A program made the position numbers and the translations under genes. A stretch of DNA of 64,000 bases from Svornostia abyssi (GTDB lineage Bacteria; Actinomycetota; Thermoleophilia; Solirubrobacterales; Solirubrobacteraceae): positions 4,092,001 through 4,156,000 of the forward strand of contig CP088295.1 of the NCBI GenBank assembly GCA_024666565.1. Reading direction: 5' to 3'. Under the pieces are notes generated by a model. It did no database searches and was not told the DNA's origin. It worked only from the letters and a program-made list of their open reading frames with translations. Every line of letters starts with the position of its first letter. Position 1 is the first letter of the stretch. Shown piece after piece: positions 33,174 to 39,938 of the stretch.

Positions 33174-33869
33174 ATGATCGCCAGTGCGCAGCACACGTTC
33201 GTGTTCGCCGACCTCGCGGGGTACACGGCGCTGACCGATATCCACGGCGACGAGATGGCCGCCGATCTCGCAGGACAGTTCTGCTGTGAAGTCGGTGCGG
33301 CGCTGCCCCCAGGTGCGGAGGACCTCAAGTCGCTGGGCGACGCGTGCATGGTCCACGTCGAGACCGCGGCGGGTGCAGTGCAATTCGCGCTCGCGCTGTT
33401 TGAGCGTGTCGTGACCCGATCGAGGTTTCCAGCCGTCCGCGTGGGAATGCACACCGGCACCGCGGTCGAGCGCGGCGGCGACTGGTTCGGCCAGACGGTG
33501 AACGCGGCCGCTCGTATCGCCGAGCTTGCCGGGCCCGACGAGATCTTGCTCTCTTCTGTGACCCGGGAGAGTGCCGGAGGAGGCTCACAGGTGCACTACG
33601 AGGATCTCGGCGTCCGTGACCTTCGGAACATCCGCGCGCCCCAGCAGCTCTTTCGCGCGGTCCCGGCGACTTGCGCAACAGACAAGGCCGCCCGGGCGAT
33701 AGACCCGGTCTGTCGCATGCGTGTGGCGCTGGACGACGCGGTGGTCCTCAACCGTCGGGACACGCCGCGCGCGTTCTGCTCGCAGCGGTGCGCCGACGAG
33801 TTTGCCCGCGACCCGCATCGCTATCCGATCCCCGGCGGCGCCGTGCCCGCGCTTCGGCCCCTGGCGTAG
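33174..33869 (+). CDS. class III adenylate/guanylate cyclase + YHS domain fusion, 231 aa
   Basis: The N-terminal cyclase homology domain (residues 6-165) has FVFADLAGYTALTDIHGDE (metal Asp), EDLKSLGDACMVHV (second Asp) and GDWFGQTVNAAARIAELAGP (NxxxR transition-state residues). The C-terminal YHS domain (about 178-225) has DPVCRMRVALDDAVVLNR and RAFCSQRCADEFARDPHRY, a Cys-rich metal-binding module. It is soluble, 4 bp after the VKOR gene and 2 bp before the CcdA gene. The combination suggests nucleotide signalling or effector function tuned by metal or redox state; this is inference. The essential catalytic residues appear present. Confidence 0.85.
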   Translation: MIASAQHTFVFADLAGYTALTDIHGDEMAADLAGQFCCEVGAALPPGAEDLKSLGDACMVHVETAAGAVQFALALFERVVTRSRFPAVRVGMHTGTAVERGGDWFGQTVNAAARIAELAGPDEILLSSVTRESAGGGSQVHYEDLGVRDLRNIRAPQQLFRAVPATCATDKAARAIDPVCRMRVALDDAVVLNRRDTPRAFCSQRCADEFARDPHRYPIPGGAVPALRPLA

Positions 33870-33871
33870 AG

Positions 33872-34609
33872 ATGGGCGTCCAGCTGCCGAGCATCTTCCT
33901 GGCATTCACGGCGGGGTTCCTGTCCTTCATCTCACCGTGCGTCCTGCCTCTCGTCCCCGGATACCTCGCCACGGTCACCGGCGGCGCGCCGGCCGAACTC
34001 GGTAGCCGGCCGAGGCGCGTGGTGGTCGGCCGCAGCCTGACGTTCATCGGCACGTTCTCGCTGGTGTTCATCCTGCTCGGCCTCAGCGCGACCGCCGCCG
34101 GGTCGCTGCTGTTCGAGAATCGCCAGACGCTCGACACCGTCGCCGGGCTCGCGGTCATGGCCATGGGCGTCCTGTTCGTCGCCTCGACGTTCGTCACGGC
34201 CCTGAACCGTGAGTGGCGGCCGCCGGGCCTCATCGAGCGGGCGTCTGGTGGCGGACCGGTGGTCGCCGGCGCCGCGTTCGCGGTCGCGTGGACGCCGTGC
34301 ATCGGCCCGACGCTGGCAGCGATTCTCGGGCTCGCGGCAACGAGCTCCGGAACCGCGCAGGGTGGGCTGCTGCTGGCCGTCTACTCCGCCGGTCTCGGCG
34401 TTCCGTTCCTGCTCACCGCGGTCGCGTTCAACGGCGCGACGAGCGCGTTCGACGTGCTCAAGCGCCACTACCTCGCCATCCAGCTCTTCGCCGGCGTCGT
34501 CCTCATCATCATGGGCTACCTCGTCTTCAGTGGCGAGATGTTCCGGCTCAACGTGGAAGCCCAGCGTCTGCTCAACGACATGGGACTGGACTTCATCTAC
34601 GGCATCTGA
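33872..34609 (+). CDS. ccdA: CcdA/DsbD-type thiol-electron transporter, 245 aa
   Basis: Six membrane helices with FLSFISPCVLPLVPGYLATV (first redox Cys with flanking prolines) and AFAVAWTPCIGPTLAAILGL (second Cys), the CcdA signature. It moves reducing equivalents from cytosolic thioredoxin to extracytoplasmic TlpA-like partners such as the one at 28275. Last gene of the DsbA-VKOR-cyclase unit, ATG 33872. With an oxidising (DsbA/VKOR) and a reducing (CcdA/TlpA) arm the island can set thiol state at the envelope, as needed for copper-oxidase or cytochrome assembly. Confidence 0.88.
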   Translation: MGVQLPSIFLAFTAGFLSFISPCVLPLVPGYLATVTGGAPAELGSRPRRVVVGRSLTFIGTFSLVFILLGLSATAAGSLLFENRQTLDTVAGLAVMAMGVLFVASTFVTALNREWRPPGLIERASGGGPVVAGAAFAVAWTPCIGPTLAAILGLAATSSGTAQGGLLLAVYSAGLGVPFLLTAVAFNGATSAFDVLKRHYLAIQLFAGVVLIIMGYLVFSGEMFRLNVEAQRLLNDMGLDFIYGI

Positions 34610-34619
34610 GAGGCCGGCG

Positions 34620-35309
34620 TCAGGCTGCGATGCGCATGGCGCGGGCCAGCCCCCCGCCGAGGGTGTGCAGCGCGTCACCGACGCGCACGGTGAGCGGGCC
34701 TTCGAAGGGCTGGCGCTCGAGCACCTCGATGTCGTCCCCGATCGCGATGCCGCGGCCGGTCAGGTAGCGCAGCATCTCCGGGTCGGCATCGGAGACCCGC
34801 GCGAACGTCCCGCGGTCGCCCGCGACGAGGTCGGACAGCGCGCGGGTTCCCGGCTCGGCGATGACGAGGTCGGCGCTGGGGATCGGGTCGCCGTGCGGGT
34901 CGTGTGTGGGGTCACCGAGTTTCGCGGCGATCCGCGCCTCCAGGTCCTCGGAGATCACGTGCTCCAGTGCCTCGGCCTCCTCGTGGACGCGGTCCCATGG
35001 CACACCGAGGTGCTCGGCGAGGTACAGCTCGAGCAGGCGGTGGTGGCGCAGGACCTCCAGCGCGAGCCGTGAGCCGTCAGCGGTGAGCGACACGCCGTGG
35101 TACGGCTCGTGCGTCGCGAGACCCAGCTCCGTCATCTTGCGGACCATGGACGATGCGGACGCGGGGGTCACGTCCATCCGCTCGGCGAGGTCGTTGGTCG
35201 AGACAGGCTCTCCCCCGGCGCGCTGCTGGAGCGAGTAGATCGCCTTGGCGTAGTTCTCCACGGCCTCGGAGGAGCCCGTGTGCCCGACCCGGTGCGGTCC
35301 GGCGGCCAT
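34620..35309 (-). CDS. DtxR/MntR-family metal-dependent regulator, 229 aa
   Basis: N-terminal winged HTH (AVENYAKAIYSLQQRAGGEP, NDLAERMDVTPASASSMVRK), dimerisation/metal region (HRLLELYLAEHLGVPWDRVH, EALEHVISEDLEARI, DPTHDPHGDPIP) and an SH3-like C-terminal domain (ERQPFEGPLTVRV). The ligand pattern E...H...HxxE fits Fe or Mn sensing. It is third in an overlapping operon behind a multicopper oxidase and a ZIP transporter, so it likely senses the metal that they handle. Confidence 0.88.
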   Translation of the reverse strand: MAAGPHRVGHTGSSEAVENYAKAIYSLQQRAGGEPVSTNDLAERMDVTPASASSMVRKMTELGLATHEPYHGVSLTADGSRLALEVLRHHRLLELYLAEHLGVPWDRVHEEAEALEHVISEDLEARIAAKLGDPTHDPHGDPIPSADLVIAEPGTRALSDLVAGDRGTFARVSDADPEMLRYLTGRGIAIGDDIEVLERQPFEGPLTVRVGDALHTLGGGLARAMRIAA

Positions 35310-36526
35310 CAGGCGGCCACCAGCAACCCGGTGAGGAACATCACCGCCAGGCCGGCGAGGATCCCGCCGACCGCGACCGGGTTCAGGGCCCGGCCGTCGT
35401 CGTCGCGCAGGCTAGGTGTCAGCTGCACGATGACCTGGGCGATGGCGCCGGCGCCGAAGCCGAAGAGGAACGCGGCGGCGCTGGCGTTGAACGCCGCAGC
35501 CCCGATCCAGGCTCCGACCACCGCGGGCGCCCCGGCGATGAGGCCGAGGACGATCAGGCGCCCGATGCGGACGGGCTGATGCGCGAGGGGGGCGACGATC
35601 GCCAGGCCCTCGGTGGTGTTGTGGATGGCGAAGCCGATGACGAGGAACGCGCCGAGTGCCAGCGCGCCCGTGGCGTAGGCGGCGCCGATGGCGACGCCCT
35701 CACCGAGGTTGTGCAGGCCGATACCGACCGCGACCATGAGCGCGAGCGTCCCGGCGCTGGCCCCCGCCGCCTTGGCCGCGGCCCTGCGCCGCGTCATCCA
35801 GGCGGTGACCCCGGTGAGCAGGAGGTAGGCGACGACGGCCCCGAAGAGCACGAGCGCGCTGCCGCCGAATGCCTGCGAGCCCTCGGCGGAGAGTTCGAAG
35901 CCCTCGAGCGTGGCGTCGACGGCGAGGAACGCGAGCAGGCCGACCGTGACCGCCATGACGCCCCGTAGCCAGGTCGCCGGGATCCGCCGCACCCACGGCA
36001 GCCAGAGCATGCCGAGCGCGACCGGGATCACCCCGACGTAGACGCCGAGGAGCGCCATGAGGCCGAAGAACGACAGGTCGGGCTCCGGGGTCTCGACGGC
36101 CACCGGGATCTCGTGCACGATCGTGCCGCCGGTCGAGGTGACGAGCGCGATCTCGTACGCCTCGCCCTCGATCCACGGCTGCGACAGGCGCACCGTGGCG
36201 GTGCGCAGGCGCTCGATCGGCTCCTCCGCGCCGGAGAACTGCACGAACGCATCGTTGACGACGGCCTGCGCGATGAAGACCGCGTCCGGACCGTCGTTGC
36301 GCACGGTCAGCGCGATGACGCCCGGCTCCAGCACGGTGCGCTCGACCGCCACCTCTTCGACCGGCGGGCCGGCACGCTCGCCGAGACCCGGGCCGCCGAG
36401 CGCCGCGAACGCGCCGATCGAGGCGATGATGAGCACGAGCGGGACGAGGCCGAGCAGCCAGGTCGGCGCGTCGCTCAGAGGACCCGCGCTCGGGGCCTTG
36501 TTGGGAGTCGCGACGTGACCCTCCAT
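35309..36526 (-). CDS. ZIP-family metal transporter with N-terminal extension, 405 aa
   Basis: The C-terminal about 270 residues have seven to eight helices with the ZIP metal site helices VAVGIGLHNLGEGVAIGAAY and LVIGFAIHNTTEGLAIVAPL. The first about 150 residues form a separate extracytoplasmic beta domain (GVIALTVRNDGPDAVFIAQA) between a signal-like helix and the ZIP core, seen in some actinobacterial ZIPs. Imports divalent cations such as Fe, Mn or Zn. ATG 36526 and TGA 35309-35311 overlap both neighbours, giving a tight three-gene operon. Confidence 0.85.
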   Translation of the reverse strand: MEGHVATPNKAPSAGPLSDAPTWLLGLVPLVLIIASIGAFAALGGPGLGERAGPPVEEVAVERTVLEPGVIALTVRNDGPDAVFIAQAVVNDAFVQFSGAEEPIERLRTATVRLSQPWIEGEAYEIALVTSTGGTIVHEIPVAVETPEPDLSFFGLMALLGVYVGVIPVALGMLWLPWVRRIPATWLRGVMAVTVGLLAFLAVDATLEGFELSAEGSQAFGGSALVLFGAVVAYLLLTGVTAWMTRRRAAAKAAGASAGTLALMVAVGIGLHNLGEGVAIGAAYATGALALGAFLVIGFAIHNTTEGLAIVAPLAHQPVRIGRLIVLGLIAGAPAVVGAWIGAAAFNASAAAFLFGFGAGAIAQVIVQLTPSLRDDDGRALNPVAVGGILAGLAVMFLTGLLVAA

Positions 36527-37575
36527 CAGGCGGGAACCTCGAAGAAGCCCTGCCAGCCGAGCTCGGTGAACTCGGACTGGTGGGCGTGGAACATGTACTT
36601 CCCTTCGTACGGGAAGCGCCACTCGAGGATGCCGCGCTGGCCCTGGCACAGCATCACGGTGTCGGTGAGCTCGCTCGGCTTCTCACCCGTGCCCGTCGGG
36701 TAGTAATTGAAGAGGTTGCCGTGCAGGTGAAACGAGTTGATGAGGTCGTACTCGAGGATGTTCACGAGGTAGACCCGCACGAGCTCGTCGCGCTTGACCT
36801 GGATCGGCGTGTTCATGTACGCGAACGGAATGGTGTTCGCGGCGTAGAACTCGTTCGCGCGATCGAAGTTCGTGTCGAACCCGTTCATGACCATGACCAT
36901 CTCGTCCGCGTCGGGCCGGCCGTCCTTCGGGTCGATGATGAACGCGCCGTACAGGCCCTTGCCGATGTGCTCGGCCAGCGGCCGGACATGGCAGTGGTAG
37001 AGGTGCAGACCCGCAGGCAGGGCGTCGAACTCGTACACCGTGCGGCCACCCGGCGCGATCTCACCCGCACCGATGCCGGGCACGCCATCCATCGCCGCGG
37101 TGTGCAGGCCGTGGAAGTGGATCGTGTGCGGATGCGCGGACCCGTTGACGAACGTGATCCGCAGCCGCTGGCCCTCACGACAGCGCAGCGTCGGGCCGGG
37201 GATCCGCCCGTTGTACGCCCACGCGGCGAACGTCACGCCGGGAGCGACCTCGATCTCCTTGTCGACGGCGACGAGCTCCCACTCGCGGATGACGCGCCCG
37301 TTCGTGCCCCGGCGCGTCGTGCCCCAGTCAAAGTCGCGGACGATCTCGTGCGGATCAAACCCGTTGCGCGCGTGGTCGACGGTGCGGGCGTCGCGAAAGT
37401 CGGCGTGACCCGAAGACCCGGCATGCGCGGCGCCGTGATTCCCGCCCTCACCCGATGCGGCGCTTGCTTCGCTCCCCCACGGGTGGCCGTGGGGCACCGT
37501 CGTGCGTGCGAGGGCGGCCGCTCCCCCGAGGGCAGCGGATCCAGCCAGAAGTTCCCGTCGGCTTAGTGGTGCCAC
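36526..37575 (-). CDS. two-domain multicopper oxidase, Tat-exported, 349 aa
   Basis: Tat signal (SRRELLAGSAALGGAAAL) then two cupredoxin domains. Copper motifs: AHPHTIHFHGLH, LYHCHVRPLAEHIG, INSFHLHGNLFNYYP and KYMFHAHQSEFTELG. The final His cluster lacks the HCH motif of laccases: HAH replaces HCH, so the type-1 site may be in the first domain (HCHVRPLAEH). Likely oxidises Fe(II), Mn(II) or Cu(I) outside the membrane ahead of ZIP uptake. First gene of the operon; ATG 37575. Confidence 0.85.
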   Translation of the reverse strand: MAPLSRRELLAGSAALGGAAALARTTVPHGHPWGSEASAASGEGGNHGAAHAGSSGHADFRDARTVDHARNGFDPHEIVRDFDWGTTRRGTNGRVIREWELVAVDKEIEVAPGVTFAAWAYNGRIPGPTLRCREGQRLRITFVNGSAHPHTIHFHGLHTAAMDGVPGIGAGEIAPGGRTVYEFDALPAGLHLYHCHVRPLAEHIGKGLYGAFIIDPKDGRPDADEMVMVMNGFDTNFDRANEFYAANTIPFAYMNTPIQVKRDELVRVYLVNILEYDLINSFHLHGNLFNYYPTGTGEKPSELTDTVMLCQGQRGILEWRFPYEGKYMFHAHQSEFTELGWQGFFEVPA

Positions 37576-37617
37576 GACGACAACTATGCCATGCCTAAAC
37601 CAGAAATGCGATGTGGC

Positions 37618-38376
37618 TCACAGGTGGGTGGCCGAACCAGGTGTCTCTCCGCAACACTCGTCGTCGCACACATCCCGCGGCCCGGACTCGTTCAGAAGCG
37701 CGAGCGGGCTCTCGCAGTCCGCACACGTCTCGCCGTTCCACGCTTCGACGCCCTCCTTGACCGCGACCCCGGCGATGAGCAGGCCGACGACCGGGTCGAG
37801 CCACCAGGCGCCGACGGCGGCGTTGGCAACGAGCGAGACGAGCAGCGCGGCGGCCAGGTAGGTGCAGAGCATGTTCTGCCGGCCCTCGCCCTTGGTCGCC
37901 GCCGAGCCGATCTGGACGGCGAGACGCTGCTTGGCGATCCCCAGGACCGGCATCGTGATGACGGAGAAGATCGTCAGCCCGATGCCCAGCAGGCTGATGT
38001 CCGCGGCCCGACCCTCGGCGAGCGCCCGGACCGATTCGACCGCCACGAACGGCGCGAGGATGAAGAACTGGATCGCGACGAGCTTCTGCGCCCGGGTCTC
38101 GGCGGCCTGACTGAACATCCGAGAGCGCGAGAAGCGCCAGACCAAGACCAGGCTGGCCGATCCCTCGACGACGGAATCCAGCCCGAACGCGATCAGGCCG
38201 ATCGAGCCTGCGAGCACGCCCGCGATGATCGCGACCGCGCCCTCGAAGCCGATGATCCCGAGCGAGGCCCATGACAGGAGCCGGACGCGCCGCGCGAGTT
38301 GCTCGTAACGCTCGCGGGTGATCGGGGCCGGCCGGTTCGCGGCCGGGGTGACCTCAAGTACCGGCAGCGTGCTCAT
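37618..38376 (-). CDS. cation diffusion facilitator family transporter, 252 aa
   Basis: About five or six helices. The segments GFEGAVAIIAGVLAGSIGLI and AFGLDSVVEGSASLVLVWRF carry the expected D..D/E metal residues, and AWWLDPVVGLLIAGVAVKEG is the second half. The His-rich cytosolic domain of full CDF proteins is replaced by a short Cys-rich tail (ETCADCESPL, DVCDDECCGETPG), suggesting soft-metal handling. Coupled by a 4-bp overlap to an upstream ArsR-type sensor, so metal-induced export is likely. Confidence 0.85.
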   Translation of the reverse strand: MSTLPVLEVTPAANRPAPITRERYEQLARRVRLLSWASLGIIGFEGAVAIIAGVLAGSIGLIAFGLDSVVEGSASLVLVWRFSRSRMFSQAAETRAQKLVAIQFFILAPFVAVESVRALAEGRAADISLLGIGLTIFSVITMPVLGIAKQRLAVQIGSAATKGEGRQNMLCTYLAAALLVSLVANAAVGAWWLDPVVGLLIAGVAVKEGVEAWNGETCADCESPLALLNESGPRDVCDDECCGETPGSATHL

Positions 38377-38723
38377 CGCGCCACGGCCGGGTCGGCGGTC
38401 AGCGCGGTGAGCAGCGCGCTGCCGGACGGCGTCAGTTCGTAGATGACCATCTTGCCGTCGCGCCGCGAGGTCGCGACACCTGCGGCCCGAAGAGCTCGGA
38501 GGTGATGAGAGACGAGCTTGCCGTTGATGCCGACGATCCATGCGACGTCACATCCACACGCCGACCCGCTCCCGGCCACGGCAAGAGCGACACGCAGCCG
38601 GGTGGGGTCGCCCAGGGCCTTGGCAGCGGTCGCCCATGCCTCTGTCTGCCCCGCCGGAGCCAGCGACTGCCGAACGGCTTCGGCCTGGGGAAGATCGAGA
38701 CAGAGAAGGTCGCAAGCGCTCAT
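38373..38723 (-). CDS. ArsR/SmtB-family metal sensor, 116 aa
   Basis: Winged HTH (AKALGDPTRLRVALAVAGSG; IVGINGKLVSHHLRALRAAG; ATSRRDGKMVIYELTPSG). Cysteines at the N-terminus (SACDLLCLDLPQAE) and at the recognition helix (SACGCDVAWI) match the CadC/CmtR-type thiolate site for Cd, Pb or Zn. It represses itself and the coupled CDF exporter. A 16-bp dyad lies just upstream of the start (38739-38754). Confidence 0.88.
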   Translation of the reverse strand: MSACDLLCLDLPQAEAVRQSLAPAGQTEAWATAAKALGDPTRLRVALAVAGSGSACGCDVAWIVGINGKLVSHHLRALRAAGVATSRRDGKMVIYELTPSGSALLTALTADPAVAR

Positions 38724-38738
38724 TGCCTGGACACTACT

Positions 38739-38754
38739 ACGTCCGTACGAACGT
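38739..38754. promoter_or_regulatory. ArsR operator candidate
   Basis: ACGTCCGTACGAACGT is a 16-bp imperfect palindrome (one mismatch per arm) 15 bp before the arsR-type start. Its position and symmetry fit autorepression by the CadC-like regulator. Confidence 0.5.
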
Positions 38755-38803
38755 GAGAACGTCGGCGGGTGGACGCTGGATCGCCCACCCGCCGAGCGCG
38801 CAC

Positions 38804-39478
38804 TTACTGGCCGTCGCCGCCCATGTCGTGACCCATACCCGGGTCGTCGGAGGCCGGCTTGATCTCGTCTTCCTCGGGCACACCGCCCGCCGGCGATACC
38901 GCCCCGTACCACTGCTTCCGCCAGGCGTTCATCTGCTCGATCTCCTTCGACTGCGCGGCAACGACCGCTTCGGCCAGGCTGCGCAGCTCGGGGTCCTTTC
39001 CGCGGGCGAGTTCGATGCGCGCCATCCGAATGGCACCCTGGTGGTGGGGAACCATCATGTCGATGAAGGTGCGGTCGAAGGCCGCGCTCGACGTGAGCAT
39101 CTCCATGTCCATGTCCATCCCCATCTCCGCATCGGACATGCCGAGGTCCTCGGGCTTGAGCCCCTCGTCGGTCAGGCGGCTCTGGGCCTTCTCAAGCTGC
39201 GCCTTCTCGGCGGTCTGGGTGGTGATGATCGCGTCAGCGAGCTCGACGATCTCGTCGCGCGACGCGTTCTCCTTTGCGGTTTCCGCCGTCTGCACCGCCA
39301 TGTCGTGGTGGCCGATCATGTCGGCCGCGAAGGCGAGGTCGGTGCCGTTCGCCGCGGCGGGCGCCGTTGACGCGGTACCCGAGCCGGCCTCATCGTCGCC
39401 GCCACAGGCTGCGAGTCCCGCGGCACCGAGTGTCAGCACCGCGGCCGTGGCCACGGCGAGTAGACGTGCGTGTGTCAT
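38804..39478 (-). CDS. DUF305 lipoprotein, 224 aa
   Basis: Lipoprotein signal (AAVLTLGAAGLAACGG), then a ferritin-like four-helix DUF305 fold with two repeats of the family motif: FAADMIGHHDMAVQTAETAK and FIDMMVPHHQGAIRMARIEL. The HH/M-rich helices and a Met/Asp stretch (MSDAEMGMDMDMEM) suggest copper binding. It is commonly found beside copper-resistance genes, as here (Cu-ATPase and CDF). Own ATG at 39478 with a short gap to the upstream small gene. Confidence 0.85.
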   Translation of the reverse strand: MTHARLLAVATAAVLTLGAAGLAACGGDDEAGSGTASTAPAAANGTDLAFAADMIGHHDMAVQTAETAKENASRDEIVELADAIITTQTAEKAQLEKAQSRLTDEGLKPEDLGMSDAEMGMDMDMEMLTSSAAFDRTFIDMMVPHHQGAIRMARIELARGKDPELRSLAEAVVAAQSKEIEQMNAWRKQWYGAVSPAGGVPEEDEIKPASDDPGMGHDMGGDGQ

Positions 39479-39546
39479 GAACGTTCAGTCCCTTCAGGTT
39501 GTTTGGTCAAGACGTGAGCGCGGCCGGTGGTGGCCGCACGCCGTCC

Positions 39547-39927
39547 TCACCGCAAGAAGACCTGGAGGTCTGCTGGCCCGGCGCGTGCCGCGGGCCAGGT
39601 AGGAGCAACGGGCGAGATCGCGTGCTCCACGTGACATCCGGGTGCTGCGCCGAACGTGACCCGTGCCGCACGCCACGCGCCGATCGCGGCCAAAAGGCCG
39701 AATCCCAGGGCGGCGGTTTCGGCGACCGCGAGACAGACCTCGAGAACGTCGCCGACGGGCGCCGCGTCGATCGTCGCGGGCATCGGGTGACCCATGCTGT
39801 CGCCCATGTGGCCGCCGCCGACGGCGCCGTGCGCAAGGACCAGCGCGCCCGCGAGCGCCAGCACTCCAAGGGCCATGCTCATCCGGCGGCGGTGTCGCCG
39901 GATCAGGGTGTTGAGCAGGATCAGCAC
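39547..39927 (-). CDS. small membrane protein with His/Met segment, 126 aa
   Basis: GTG 39927, 11 bp after the Cu-ATPase stop; alternative ATG at 39882. One N-terminal helix (MALGVLALAGALVLAHGAVG), a metal-ligand-rich loop (GGHMGDSMGHPMPA), a second helix (VCLAVAETAALGFGLLAAIG) and a hydrophilic tail with Cys. It resembles DUF6153-type copper-associated proteins in layout but is not assigned. Co-transcription with copA supports a copper role. Confidence 0.6.
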   Translation of the reverse strand: MLILLNTLIRRHRRRMSMALGVLALAGALVLAHGAVGGGHMGDSMGHPMPATIDAAPVGDVLEVCLAVAETAALGFGLLAAIGAWRAARVTFGAAPGCHVEHAISPVAPTWPAARAGPADLQVFLR

Positions 39928-39938
39928 GTCACCGAATC

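Noticed and set aside
38731..38747. CTACTACG stretch near arsR as another type A operator
   Set aside because: Only one half-site is present; the local symmetry (ACGTCCGTACGAACGT) fits an ArsR-type dyad instead.
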